Assembly: GCF_030272615.1 (NCBI RefSeq) | Contig: NC_081413.1 | Coordinates: forward strand, 159,526,849-159,586,848 | DNA: 60,000 nucleotides | From: Cryptomeria japonica | Lineage: Eukaryota; Streptophyta; Pinopsida; Cupressales; Cupressaceae | Direction: 5' to 3' | Part shown: piece by piece, positions 1 to 12,052 of the stretch | Layout of the letters: every line of letters starts with the position of its first letter | Position numbering within the stretch: position 1 is the first letter of the stretch | Notes under the pieces: model-generated | The model's database searches: none | The model's input: only the letters and a program-made list of their open reading frames with translations | Told to the model about the DNA's origin: nothing | Translations under genes and position numbers: made by a program

Positions 1-1088
1 ATATCTTTTTGATACCCTTGTGTTTTAAGTACCCTAAGCCAGCTAGGGACACATGACACATACATGCAACCTTAGGTCAATGCCTTTTAATAACATTTTA
101 CAAAAATTATTTGTGTTGTCACAGTGACTGTGGAAACATTAGGATAGACATACATTTAGCTCTTGTACTTGCTTATCAAGCCACAAAAACATGTTTTGAA
201 ATGACATTGGGGCTCTAACATTGATATCCAATCTAGAAATGATGCATGCAACCAATCTAAACTTCATTTAGGTAAAATTTCTCATAGGTACACAACTGCA
301 CTTTTGACTGTGACAGTCTGATTTCTATGGACAATCATGAAACCAAGACTTCCCTCCTCACATAAAAGCTCACAAAGGTGATAAAACTTGAGGTTAGAGT
401 CCCATAAGCATTCCAAAATCTTCTCAAATCTTTCCACTAATCCAAACAACCCACCATAAGCATTCCCAAAGCTTCTCCAAGCTTTCTACATTTTACAAAC
501 TCTCAGTTTGCCCTAAGGAGGGTTTCAAACCCTTTATACAAAAAAATGAAGACAATTGAAGCAAAACTCAATAAAATCACACAAGAATTGATCCAAAATG
601 AATTATATTCAAGTTAAACTCATCCTCAATTATTTATCTATCATGATAATGAAGGATATTTACTCAAAAAAGTGAATCAAGTTGACTGAGACACATAAAT
701 TGGAGAGAAACAATGGAATTTTATTACCCAAACTCATCCAATCTTCCAAAAAGTCCATACAACTGAGGCCCATATGGCATATTTAATTAAAAATCCATCT
801 AATGTAACTGATCCCAAGCCAATATTGCCTTTTCATCTTCTTTTTTACATGATTTTCCCTCTTTTTCGATTTTTTACAAAAAATGTTGCTTTTACAACTT
901 TTTGCCAAATTGAGCAACTTTTACAAAACTTAACCCAAACTCTTAAAATTTGAACCAATAGTAAAAAATGGTCTAATATGACCTTATAATACCTTATAAA
1001 TCTAAATCTAATTAAAATTTAATAAAAATCCACATTTGGCTATATGGAGCCAATAAGGACCTATCAAGGCCTATAGTGCCCTGTACCA
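1..1088 (-). repeat. 3' LTR of gypsy-1, cut by the window edge
   Basis: This stretch repeats 6263-7490 almost base for base, apart from an indel of about 140 bp around 480-520. It ends at the same ACCA (1085-1088) that closes the other copy (7487-7490). Because gag and pol between the two copies run on the minus strand, this is the 3' LTR of the element. The first roughly 500 bp of the LTR, read on the plus strand, lie outside the window. The repeat start is inferred from alignment by eye. Confidence 0.9.
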
Positions 1089-1101
1089 TACTCCCCTGGG
1101 A
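1089..1101 (-). other. Polypurine tract of gypsy-1
   Basis: Directly inside the 3' LTR, the minus strand reads a purine-rich CCCAGGGGAGTA. This is the expected place and composition for the plus-strand DNA primer of an LTR retrotransposon, and it fixes the LTR border at 1088/1089. Confidence 0.75.
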
Positions 1102-1202
1102 AAAGAACTCAAGTTCCCACTGAGTTGAGACCTTCAACTATGTGTCCATGTTTAATGATGTCTTCCTATGTAATCCAAGTATCATATTCCATTGGCTAAG
1201 TA

Positions 1203-4200
1203 CTAGTAATAGACCTTTCTTCTTATCTTACTGAGCTCTTTCTTGTCCAAAATGCACTCTAACTCCACTAGTTGGTTGGGTGGTAGATCTCTGATCCAAT
1301 CATCATCTGATAGTACTGGTGAACCTACATCTTCACCTATAATTACAACCTCTTTGAAAGGGTAAAGATCATAAACATTAAAAATAGGTGAGATAGCAAC
1401 CCCAGGAGGGAGTTCTATCTCATAGGCATTAGCTCCAAACTTGTGGACCACTTTACATGGACCAATATTCTTCATCTATAGTTTAGTATAACTCCCTTTA
1501 GGAAGCCTCTCTTTCCTCAAGTTTTCCAAAACCAAATCCCCAACCTTAAAATGAACTTCTCTCCTTTTCATATCAGCATGTTGCTTATACTTCTCGATGG
1601 TCTTTTGGATATTTTGCTTAACTTGTTGATGTATTTCTTGCATAGATAAAACAAAGTGTTCTCCTTCAACACTTCTCCTCTCCATACTAGTGATATCTCT
1701 TAATTCAAACACTCCTCTAGGTTGTAAACCATAAACTACCTCAAAAGGAGTCTTACCAATGCTCCTATTGATGGAATCATTGTATGCAAACTCATCTTGG
1801 GGTAATATAAAATCCCACTGTGATGAATGTTATTTTGTCAAACATCTTAGGAGATTTCCAAGGCTCTTTTTCACCACCTCTATTTGCCCATCTATTTTTG
1901 GGTGATAGGCTGAGTTGAAACTCAAGTTAGTGCCAAGCTTCATCCACAAAGTTCTCCAAAAATGACCAACAAATTTACTCTCTCTATCTGAAACAATATT
2001 CAAAGGCAAACCATGAATTCTTACCACCTCCTTGAAGAACAAACCAACAATATTGGATGCATCATTAGTGCTCTTACATGGTATGAAGTGTGCCATTTTA
2101 GAAAACCTGTCTACAACCACATAGATAGAATCAAACCCTCTAGGTGTCCTAGGTAAACCAAGTATAAAATCCATACTTATGGAGTCCCATGGCCTACAGG
2201 GGGCTGTTAAAGGCTGATAAAGACCTGCATTTCTATTAGTTCCATTGGCCTTTTGACAAATAACACACCTTTCCACAAATTTTCTTACATCACTCTGCAT
2301 CTTAGGCCAATAATAATACCTTCTCGGCTACTCCAAAGTCTTATCTAGACCAAAGTGACCTGCAAGACTTCCACTATGCTTCTCCTCAATTAGATTGTCT
2401 CTCATAGAACAGTTAGGCACACATAACTAAGCTCCTTTGAACAATAAACCATCTTTAATCGGAAAAATCAGAATTTTCATCATGATAAACTCCATTAAAC
2501 TATTTGCAAGAAGCATAGATATCCTTAAAATCATCATCATTTTCATACATACTTTTGAAAGAATCAATACCTACACTTTCCAACTTGATCTCTTGGATCA
2601 TCATGGCTCTCCTACTCAATGCATCTGCCACTTTATTGGACTACCCCTTCTTATGCTTGATGGTAAATGTAAAACTCTGTAGATACTCCACCCATTTCAT
2701 GTGCCTATGAGTGAGCTTATCCTGGCTATTCAAAAACTGAAGTTCATGATTGTCAGTATAAAAAATGAACTCTCTAGGCAATAAATAGTGTCTTTATTTC
2801 TTTAAAGCTTGAACCATAGCATACATTTCTAAGTCATAGGATGAGTACTTCTTAGCATCATTTAACTTCTCGCTGAAGAAGGCAACTGGTCTATTTTCTT
2901 GACTAAGGACAACCCCTATAGCATGACCACTTGCATCACATTTAATAGTAAAAACCTTATTAAAATTAGGTAAGGCAAGGATAGGCTTCTCTACAACCTT
3001 TCTTTTCAAAATCTGAAAGTTCTTTTCAGCTTCTGGAGTCCAAACAAACTTCTTTCTATTCTCACCTTTTATGGTATCCAAAATAGGAGTACACACATGA
3101 CTAAAACCTCTAATAAACTTCCTATAAAAGCTTGCTAATCCATGAAAACTTCTCACCTCAAAAACTGATTTAGGAGTTGGCCAAGTCAAAATAGCTTACA
3201 CCTTGCTGGGATCCATCTTCAAATAACCATTAGTCACCACAAATCCAAGATAAACCAACTTTGTTTTCATAAACTCACACTTTTTTAGATTTATCATTAG
3301 CTTTTCTTCATTCAATCTTTTCAAAACCAGATCCAAATGATGTAGGTGCTCTTCCTTACGAGAACTATAAATCAAAATGTCATCAAGATAAACTACTACA
3401 AATTTACCAATAAAAGACTTTAATACCTCATTCATCAGTCTCATAAAAGTACAAGGAACATTTGAGAGGCCAAAAGGCATTACCATCCATTCATAATGTC
3501 CTTCATTGGTTTTGAAAGCAATCTTCCAGTCATCTCCACTTCTGACGTTGATTTGGTGATATCCAATATTTAAGTCTATCTTGCTGAAGTAGGTGGCTCC
3601 ACTCAAACAGTCCATGGGATCTTCAATCCTTGGTATTGGAAACCTATATCTAATTGTGATTTTGTTGATGGCCTTGGAATCTGTATACATTCTCCATCTA
3701 CCATCTTTCTTGGGTGCTAGAACAACTGGTACTGCACAAGGGCTTAGGTTTTCTTTGATTTACCCCTTCTCAAGCAACTCCTTCACTTGTTTGTTGATCT
3801 CCTCATTTTGTTGTGGTGTCATTTTTTAGGATACCTTGTTAGGTAGATTAGCTCTAGGAATGAAGTCAATACAGTGACATTTCTCTTATAGGTGGAAGTA
3901 AACTTGGAAGTTCATCCACCACTATGTCTTCATACTTCTTTAAGATTTTTTGGACTTCTTGTGGTACCTCTTTCACCTTCTCTATTGTTGCTACAATCTT
4001 GGGTTTGATTAGGACAACAAACCCCATTTTCTCCTCCTTCATAGATTTCAAAAATTTGTTCTCTCCTACTAGCATCACATTGTTTCCAGTTTGTGGAATG
4101 TTTCCTTCATCCTTGAGTGGTGTGAGGGTAAAATTAACTCCATCTTTTTCAATCACATATGTGTTTTCCCTTCCATCATGTTTGGAATACCTATCATATT

Positions 4201-4609
4201 GCCATGGTCTACCAAGTAAAATATGACACATCCATAGAAATGATATCACAAAGTACTTTATCTTTGTATCCTCCAATGTGAACTCCACCCAACACTGTTC
4301 ATTGACCAAAACTTGCTGCCCCTTATTCAACCATGTGACTTTGTAAGGTGTTGTATGAGTAATCCTTTTCAAATTGAGTTTCTCTACCATTTCCACAGAG
4401 ACTAGATTGTTTATACTACCAAAATCATTCGCCACTTTGCAACACTTCCCTTGAATCTTACATGTGGTTTTGAAAAGTGATTTCCTCTAGGGGGTTCTTT
4501 TTCTACTGGTACCTTAATCAATGTTCTTCTCATCAGGAATGATTATCCAACCTCAGGAGCAACTTCTTTATTAGGTGAGGTTACACTCTCACTATCTTCA
4601 ACCTGAGCA
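1203..4609 (-). pseudogene. Ty3/gypsy pol polyprotein (protease, RT, RNase H, integrase), broken
   Basis: Read on the minus strand, this region holds the pol domains in gypsy order. Near 4410-4435 is a protease-like segment with NDFGS where such proteins usually have a D-G/T-S core. The reverse transcriptase follows (about 3800-3190), with [12 protein letters not shown] and the catalytic VVYLDD near 3370-3400. RNase H (about 3190-2640) has the KCDASGHAIG motif. The integrase (about 2340-1480) has a CVICQK zinc half-site, MDFILGLP and SDRESKF. The C-terminal tail (1475-1203) ends in a FNVYDLYPFKE segment, and I see no clear chromodomain. Several stops and frameshifts break it, so it cannot make a full polyprotein. 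Integrase after RNase H places it in Ty3/gypsy. Confidence 0.92.
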
Positions 4610-5699
4610 ATCTAATTTCTCCTCTATGCACTGATGATGTTGTAGGTTTGTTTTTAGGACACTGCCAAGCTTGATGGCCAAAAAACTTATTACACTTGTA
4701 GCATTTTCCAATGAATGCATTTGATCCACCTCTTTGACCTCCAAATATGCTCCTAAAATTGGGTCTTCTTCCTTTAAAACCTCTTCTTGTTTCAAACTTG
4801 AATGATTCTTGTGACTCACTTGTTTCTCCTTGAGATCTTTGTGATTCACCTCTTCCTGAAAAAGTACCTCTTCTTCTAAAATTTGATCTACCCCTACCTC
4901 TACCTTATTTCTCTTGTCTCCTCTTCAACTTATCTTCAGCCTTTAGTGCTAATTGAAAGCACTCTTCCACTGTTTTTGGATTATTATGGCTAATATCATC
5001 CTAAATATTGAATCTCAATCCATTGATATATCTTGTTATCTTTTCAGTTTCATCCTCTTCATGGTTGACTCTTATAATTAGCTTGTAAAATTCTTCTATA
5101 TAGGCATTTACATCCATCTCATTTTGTCTTAGATTCTAAATTTTCTTGTATAGTTGAATGGAATAGTCACCAGGTAAGAACATGGCTTTCAGTTTGGCAA
5201 CCATTATGTCCCATGAAGTTACTATGGACTTTCCACTCTTTCTTCTTTCAAGTTGTGTATAATCCCACCATAGTGAAGCATGACCCTTCAACTTGGTCTT
5301 AGCTAGTTTCACCTTTTGTTCATCAAGTACCTCCTCATACTCAAAGTAGTTATCCATAGCTCCTATCCAATCTAGGAGTTCTTCACCATCTACACTTCCT
5401 CCTTATATGGGTAGGTCAAATTTCACCTTAAGACCATCCTCTTTAACAACCTTCAACATCTTGACCATCCTTTCTTCTTCAGGATCTAACTGCTCTGGGG
5501 TTTCTTCTTCCTCCCCTTCTTTTTCTTCTTTCTCTTGGTCACTAACATCCCCTATTACCATTCCTCTATTTTGACTTCTCTCAATTGTGGTTAGTCTAGC
5601 TTGAAGACTCTCTATCAATTCCTTCAATTCTCTTATCTCTTTGGCTTGTCTCTCTTCCAGCTCACTCATTTTCCTAGCAATTGTCTTTTTAGGAGGCAT
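4610..5699 (-). pseudogene. Ty3/gypsy gag of gypsy-1, broken
   Basis: The minus strand encodes an N-terminal charged region starting MPPKKTIARK (ATG at 5697-5699; an in-frame upstream ATG at 5723 is less likely). A Glu/Lys-rich coiled-coil-like stretch and a retrotransposon gag domain (LKGHASLWWDY, about 5300-5100) follow. Then comes an Arg/Gly-rich segment and one zinc knuckle near 4655-4703. In-frame stops interrupt it near 5403 and 5136 and again before the knuckle. The knuckle reads CYKCNKFFGHQAWQC, with one residue more than the usual CX2CX4HX4C spacing. Gag would form the virus-like particle and bind the element RNA. Confidence 0.88.
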
Positions 5700-5751
5700 C
5701 CTAAAATGAATTTGGATAAACACTCAATAGCTCTTTAATGATCTGACCTAT

Positions 5752-5763
5752 GATTTGATACCA
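5752..5763 (-). other. Primer binding site of gypsy-1 (tRNA-Met type)
   Basis: The minus strand reads TGGTATCAAATC three bases inside the 5' LTR. Its first eight bases match the 3' end of plant initiator tRNA-Met, the usual primer for many plant LTR retrotransposons. Later positions are diverged. Confidence 0.7.
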
Positions 5764-5766
5764 ATA

Positions 5767-7490
5767 TGATGCAGAGATAAGGGCTACTAGGAATTTGAGA
5801 TTAAGAAAAATTCGGTTTGAGCACAGTGTGTTTGCAACAACAATGGCAGGGAAGTCTTTAGAAATTAGTTTATTTGACCCCTCAAATCATAAGATGAATT
5901 TTTATGAAAAGAAGGAAGTTTTTTTACAACATCATAAACTATCCACACACCAATTTTTGGGTCCCTAATTGACCAAACATAACTAAACCAAGATATTTTC
6001 TAACTGCAGATTTTGGAAACCATTTTCCGAACAGGTTGCCCTTACAAAAGTGGGCATAACTTACTCATTTCTCAATTAAACTCAATAAAACTTGAATAAA
6101 AATAAAGTAGACTCAATATTATTTCCAACCATATGAAATTTTTACCATATTCCTTCCGTACATAAAATTACAAAGCGTTGCAACACATAGGAAACTGAGT
6201 TTTACTAGTCTGAGACACAACTGGGAGTCACAAATCTTAGCAAGAATCCTATGCAAAATATGATATCTTTTTGTTGCACTTGGGTTTTAAGGACCCTAAT
6301 CCACCTAGGGACACATGACACATACATGCAACCTTAGGTCAATGCCTTTTATAATGTTTTACAAAAATTCTTTGTGCTATCACAATGACTGTGGAAACAT
6401 TAGGACATTCATACATTTAGCTCTTGCACTTGTTTGTCAAGCCACAAAAACATGTTTTGCAATAACATTGGGACTCTAAAATTGATATCCAATCCACAAA
6501 TGATGCATTCAACCAGTCTAAACTTGATTTAGGTGAAATTTCTCACGAGTACATGACTATACTTTTGACTGCGACAATCTGATTTCTATGGACAATCATG
6601 AAACCAAGACTTCCCTCCTCACATAAAATCTCACAAATGTGATAAAAATTGAGGTTATAGTCCCATAATAATTTCCAAAGCTTCTCCAAGATTTCCACTC
6701 ATCCAACCAACCCACCATACTCTCATGCAACTTAGAAACTCTCTTCCTTAGACTGATACATGAAGATATTAGTCTAAAATATCTTCAAAACCATAGAAGC
6801 ACTCCATTTCTCGCCCTGCACACTTAGAAAAAGAAAATACATATTAAAAAGTATATTACAATATTTGGGCATATTTGATTGGATGGAAATGGGTTTCTAC
6901 ATTTTACAAACTCTCATTCTACCCTATGGAGGGTTTCAAACCCTTTGTACAAAAAAAATGAAGATAACTGAAGCAAAACTCAATGAAATCACACAAGACT
7001 TGATCCAAAATGAACTATATTCAAGGAACATTCATCCTCAATTATTTATCTATCATGAGAATGAAGAATATTTACTCAAAAACATGAATCAAGCTAACTG
7101 AGACACATAAATTACAGAGAAACAATGGAATTCTATTACCAAAACTCATCTAATCTTCCAAAAAGTTCATCCAACTGAGACCCATATGGCATATCTAATC
7201 CAAAAATCATCTAATGTAACTGATCCCATGCCAAGATTGCATTTTCATCTCCCTTTTTACATGATTTTCCCTCTTTTTCAACTTTTTACAAAAAATGTTG
7301 CTTTTACAACTTTTTGCCAACTTGAGCAACTTTTACAAAACTTAACCCAAACTCTTAAAATTTGAACCAATGGTAAAAAATGGTCTAATATGAACTTATA
7401 AGACCTTATAAATCTAATTCTAATCAAAATTTTACAAAAATCCATATTTGGCTATATGGAGCCAATTAGGGCCTATAGTGCCCTGCACCA
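5767..7490 (-). repeat. Complete 5' LTR of gypsy-1 (1724 bp)
   Basis: On the plus strand it begins TGATGCAGAG and ends GCACCA, giving TG...CA ends. From 6263 on it matches 1-1088. It carries about 140 bp (around 6720-6890) that the other LTR copy lacks, so the two LTRs differ by a real indel as well as by point changes. Immediately to the right, copia-1 coding sequence begins in mid-domain, marking 7490/7491 as the insertion junction. Promoter and poly(A) signals should lie within the LTR, but I could not define them. Confidence 0.9.
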
Positions 7491-10398
7491 CATTTCTCTT
7501 GATGGTAAGCACAATACTGATGATGTCTTGTATGGAGAAGGCCTAAAGAATAATATTTTGAGTGTTGGATAGATGTTTGAAAAGGGATATGATCTTCAAT
7601 TCGAGAATGGAAAACGTAGAATCTTGGGTAGCTCCATAATTGAGATTGCATCAGGTACAAAGACTAAAGGTAATATGTTTCAATTGAATAGCGTCGGTAA
7701 AAGATGTTTGATTTCTCACGTAGATGAAATTTGGTTGTGGCATAGAAGGATGTGTAACGTGAAATTTGATAACATTATTAAGATAAGTTCTACTCAGGCT
7801 ATGAGATATCTTCCTAAGTTGATGAAACCTGCTAACTCTATGTGCAAGGAATGTCAGTTAGGGAAACAAACCAAAATTTCTTTCAAGGGTAAGAAGCATT
7901 TTTCAAATGGATTATTTGATCTTGTGCATACTGATTTGTGTGGACCTTCTAGAGTTAGAAGATTTAAAGGAGACAAATATCTCATGTTGCTAATTGATGA
8001 TTATTCAAGGTTGATGTGGATTACTTTCTTAAGAGAGAAGTCTGAAGCTTTGGAGAAGTTCAATATTTTCAAGGCTATCGTTGAGACTGAGATAAAGTGT
8101 CTGAAATTTGATAGAGGTGGTGAATTCACTTCCAATGAGTTTAATGCATTTAGTGAAGAACATGGAGTAAAGAGATAGTTGTCTACTTCGAGAAGCCCTC
8201 AGCAAAATGGAGTTGTGGAAAGGAAGAATAGAACCATTCAAGAAGCTTCTAGGATAATGATGTTGCAAGGAAATGTTCCACATGTTTATTGGAGAGAAGT
8301 TGTGAGTATTGTCGTTTACACTTTTAACCAGGTGCATATCAAAGGTGATATCAGTAGGACTCCTTATGAATTATGGTTTGGTCATGCTCCTACTATTAAA
8401 AATTTCAAAATTTTTGGAAGTAAATGTCATATTAAAAGGGATGAAGATTTAAGAAAGTTTGATGCTAAATGTGATGAAGGAATATTTTTTGGTTATTCTA
8501 CTAAAATCAAGGCCTACCAATGTTATAACAAGAGACTGAGAAAGATAGTTGAGAGTGCAAATGTTAGGGTTGATGAAAGTAATGAGAGACAATACAGATC
8601 TTGCAGATATGATTCAAATGATCAGAGTGGCAATGCAAATAAAGGGAAGCAACCTCGGATCTAGAATCAAGTTCATATCATTCTGATGAATCTAGCGAAT
8701 CAAGGAGAGGGAACTAGTGCAAGTGCATAAGAAAGAACAAATGACTTTGAAAATCAAGAAAATCCTAAGACTCCCAAGTATATTAGATTTAATCATTCTA
8801 AAAATCAGATTATAAGAGACAGAAAGAAAGGTGTTTAGACAAGAAGAAGAATTGCAGAAGATCAAGATGAGTATTACTTGATTTCTAATATTGAATCTAA
8901 GGATGTAAATGAAGCATGCAAAGATGAACATTGGGTAAAAGCAATGGAAGAAGAATTGAATCAGATTGAAAAGAACAATACATGGATTCTTGTTCCCAGA
9001 CCTAAGAATAAAAATGTAATTGGAACTAAATGGATCTTCTAGAACAAATTGAATGAGCAAGGTGAAGTTGTTAGAAACAAAACAAAAGTTGTTTGCAAAG
9101 GATATTATCAAATGGAAGGAAATTATTTTGAAGAGACTTTTTCTCTGGTGGCAAGGATTGAAGCTATTAGATTATTTTTTGCCTATGCTACTTACAAGAA
9201 TTTCAAAGGTTGTTAGATGGATGTCAAGTCAGCATTCCTAAATGGCGAATTGGAAGAAGAGGTGTACATTGAGCAACCAGATGGATTTCAGTTGAGTGAT
9301 CAAGGAGATATGGTGTTTTAGTTGAAGAAAGCAATGCATGGATTGAAGCAAGTGCCAAGAGCATGGTATGTCAGATTGGATAAGTATCTATTGAAGCTAG
9401 GATTTAACAAAGGTATTGCTGATAGTAATGTGTACTTCAATATTGATCATGATAATATTCTGATTATTTCTGGAGGAAATGATAGTTTGTGCAAAGAGTT
9501 TTCTAATGAAATACAAAATGAATTTGAGATGTCTATGATTGGAGGGATGAAATTCTTTTTGGGATTGCAAATTACACAGTCAGAAAAAGGGATCTTTATA
9601 TTTGAGTCCAAGTATGTGAAAGAGTTGTTAAAGAAGTTTGGTTTATAAGATACAAAGCCAATTGGGACTCCTATGGTGATCAGATGTAATTTGACTAAGG
9701 ATGATGATTCGCTTAAAGCAATCAGACTAGATATAGATCTATGATTGGTGGATTACTTTATTTGACTCAGACTACACCGGATCTCATGAATGTTGTTTGT
9801 CTTGTTGCTAGATTTCAAGTTGATCCTAAGGAATCTCATGTTGTAGATGTTAAAAGAATTTTTGAATATTTGAAAGGAACTGTTGATTTTGGTTTAAGGT
9901 ATTCTAAAGATGACAATTTTACTTTGAGTTCTTTTACTAATGTTGATTGGGTAGGAGATGTGGATGACAAAAAGAGTACTAGTGGAGGTGCATTTTTTTT
10001 GGGAAAAAGATTGGTTTCTTGGTTGAGCAAAAAGAAAAAAAAAATTCTCTATCTACTACAAAGGCAGAATATATTGATGTTGCTAACAATTGTACTCAAG
10101 TGGTATGGATGAAGCAAATGTTTAAATATATCATAGTGGTGTATGATGAGCCTATTGCTATCTACTGTGACAATTCAAGTGCAACATTTCTAATAATTCG
10201 GTGTTACATTCCAAGACTAAGCATATATCAATCAAGTTTCACTTTTTGAGAGATAAGGTAAATGAGAAGGAAGTCAGATTGGAGTATGTTCCTACAAAGG
10301 AACGTATTGCAGACATTTTTATCAAGCCTTTTCCTAAAGATACTTTTGAGTATCTCAGAGGGAAGCTAGGGGTGATTGCCCCTCTTGATCAAAAATAA
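7491..10398 (+). pseudogene. Ty1/copia pol of copia-1, 5' end cut off by gypsy-1
   Basis: The sequence starts abruptly in the segment between protease and GAG-pre-integrase (GLKNNILSVG near 7540-7570). It continues through the GAG-pre-integrase domain (WLWHRRM, CKECQLGK). Integrase follows (HTDLCGP, GGEFTSNEF, SPQQNGVVERKNR; 7920-8300). Reverse transcriptase runs about 8940-9650 and RNase H about 9900-10330. It ends at TAA 10396-10398 after KLGVIAPLDQK. Stops occur at 8176, 8662, 9040 and other sites, with frameshifts near 9690-9740 and in an A-rich run near 10029-10043. The RT catalytic Y/F-V-D-D box is missing: NILI is followed directly by ISGGND near 9460-9480. Integrase before RT is the copia order. 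Gag, protease and the 5' LTR should lie left of the window. Confidence 0.92.
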
Positions 10399-10475
10399 GG
10401 TGCATTGGTATGTATTAGTTCGGTGCATTTCACAATCATATCTTGTGATCCGGATTGATGAGTGGAGGTTGCTAC

Positions 10476-10673
10476 TTAGGGGGAGTAGTTCGTAAGTCTG
10501 TTTTGTGTTTTTTGGTTGCAAAAATGTGTCTTTGTCATTGATGTCAAAGGGGGAGAGATTCACGTGAAAAACTGTGTAGTGATCTAAGGGGAGAGTAATA
10601 TGAGAGAGTTGTTGATTTATTTGCCATTTATTGTTTTTCACATCATATATTGCCATCAATGCCAAAGGGGGAG
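10476..10673 (+). other. Series of polypurine tracts before the copia-1 3' LTR
   Basis: Four purine runs with a GGGGAG core lie between the pol stop and the LTR: about 10476-10488, 10545-10558, 10584-10595 and 10663-10673. The last touches the LTR start and is the likely functional primer site. Two are preceded by a phrase like CATTGATGTC or CATCAATGCC. The 10399-10475 gap holds nothing else I recognise. Confidence 0.7.
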
Positions 10674-10675
10674 AT

Positions 10676-12052
10676 TGTTGGAGATTGTTGTGAGTATGCT
10701 GCAAATATGTTCTTTAGAGATATCCAAGAGATATGTTTTCATTGATGTCAACATATTTCTCTGTATGTGACAATGATGCAGTGAAGTTTAGTGAGTTGGT
10801 TTTTTCAACATGTTGATGATCAATGTTTGCAGATTAAAGAGTTTGTAGAGGATTGTTTATAGATGATTTAGTGCAATTTTTGGGGGTTTGCATGAAGATT
10901 TGAGCGTGTTATGGGTATATGTGTTGTGATTAGTTTTTCAATTGTTCAATGGTGATAGAGTGTCAGTATTTTGATCTACATTTCTTTGCATTGTAATATA
11001 TTGATTTATGGATTTGGATAAATATTTGGGACGTTGATGTGTGTCTTCAATTTAGATGGTTTGTGATTTGGAGCTCCGCAATTGATTTTTCTAGGTTGAC
11101 AGTCATTGCAATCATTGTTCTTGAAGTTCGGTATGATGATGTGATTCTAGTAATTTGTGTTGATGTGGATGTTGCAGTTGTAATTCATGATGCTTGTGGA
11201 TGTTTCTAGATCATGTGTCTTTTGTGTTGGTGGTCCACATGGATTGTTGTGCACATGATTGATAATTTTATCCGATGTGTAAGTGTTCTTCATAGTTTTG
11301 GCCAACCAGATACTTGTAGCATGTTGCAGATGTTTGGTGCATAATTTTTGGAGGTGTAGCATGTTCGAGGTGATGATTTGGGTCTATGTTATATCTTAGT
11401 CGATATTGTTTGGTCTGCATGTGATAACTTGTATCTGATCAACAACTATATCATTATATTTATTCTATTTGTGTTGAGCTGACCTTGTTGATCATTCCAA
11501 GGTTGATGTCATGTATAAATAAATGTAATATCTTTGTAATTGAGTGTGTGTGGATGAGAATCAAAATGTGTGTGAGTGAATAATGTATACATCTTTCGGA
11601 GGCAGAGAATAAGTATGAAGAAGAGGAAGTTGTGCTTAACTAGAACTATAACCAGGTAGTAGGAGATGTTGTTCTATCAGTTCATGTTCTTTTGGATGTG
11701 ATCCTAATTTGTTTGTAAGATAATGGGTCTTCCCTAGGTTGTAGCCCTTTCTTGTTTTTTAGTAGTGATCTCTAGGCAGTGTGCTTGAATGCATGCGCAT
11801 TCCCCATTGTAATATTTCCAATAATTCTAACAGACTATTATTGTGGGTAGGTTCCCACCATGGTTTTTCCCTTGACTAGGTTTTCCACGTCAAGAATCTT
11901 GGTGTTATGTGTGTTCATGTTATGTTCATGATTTATGCTTTCATGTTTGATAATCAGATATGAGAATAAGTTTAATTTGTGCAAGTTTTTGAGACAACTG
12001 ATTCACCCCCCCCCCCCTCTCAGTTGTCTAACCGGAATCAAATCTATTCCAT
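10676..12052 (+). repeat. 3' LTR of copia-1 (about 1377 bp)
   Basis: It starts TGTTGGAGATTG right after the last polypurine tract and ends ...CCATCA, where gypsy-2 gag sequence resumes. Near its end it has a run of C followed by TCTCAGTTG, typical of many plant copia LTR ends. It also carries the conserved box (11854-11890) shared with the other copia LTRs in the window. The right edge rests on where the gag reading frame picks up. The expected duplication there would be GGGAA (12053-12057), but the left copy is outside the window. Confidence 0.8.

Larger units (their letters stand above)
1..7490 (-). mobile_element. Ty3/gypsy element gypsy-1, inserted into copia-1
   Basis: An LTR retrotransposon on the minus strand, in element order: 5' LTR (7490-5767), PBS, gag, pol, PPT, 3' LTR (1088 to beyond base 1). 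Only the outer part of the 3' LTR is missing, because of the window edge. It sits inside the pol gene of copia-1: the bases from 7491 resume in the middle of a copia protease/GAG-pre-integrase reading frame. Its target duplication cannot be checked because the other side is outside the window. Coding regions are broken, so the copy is not autonomous. Confidence 0.9.

Noticed and set aside
4598-4849. Minus-strand open frame of 83 codons
   Set aside because: It overlaps the gag zinc-knuckle region in a different frame. The correct frame shows the CX2C...H...C motif.
12007-12018. C run near 12007-12018 as a simple-sequence repeat of its own
   Set aside because: The same C run precedes TCTCAGT in other copia LTRs here, so it is part of the LTR end, with length change by slippage.
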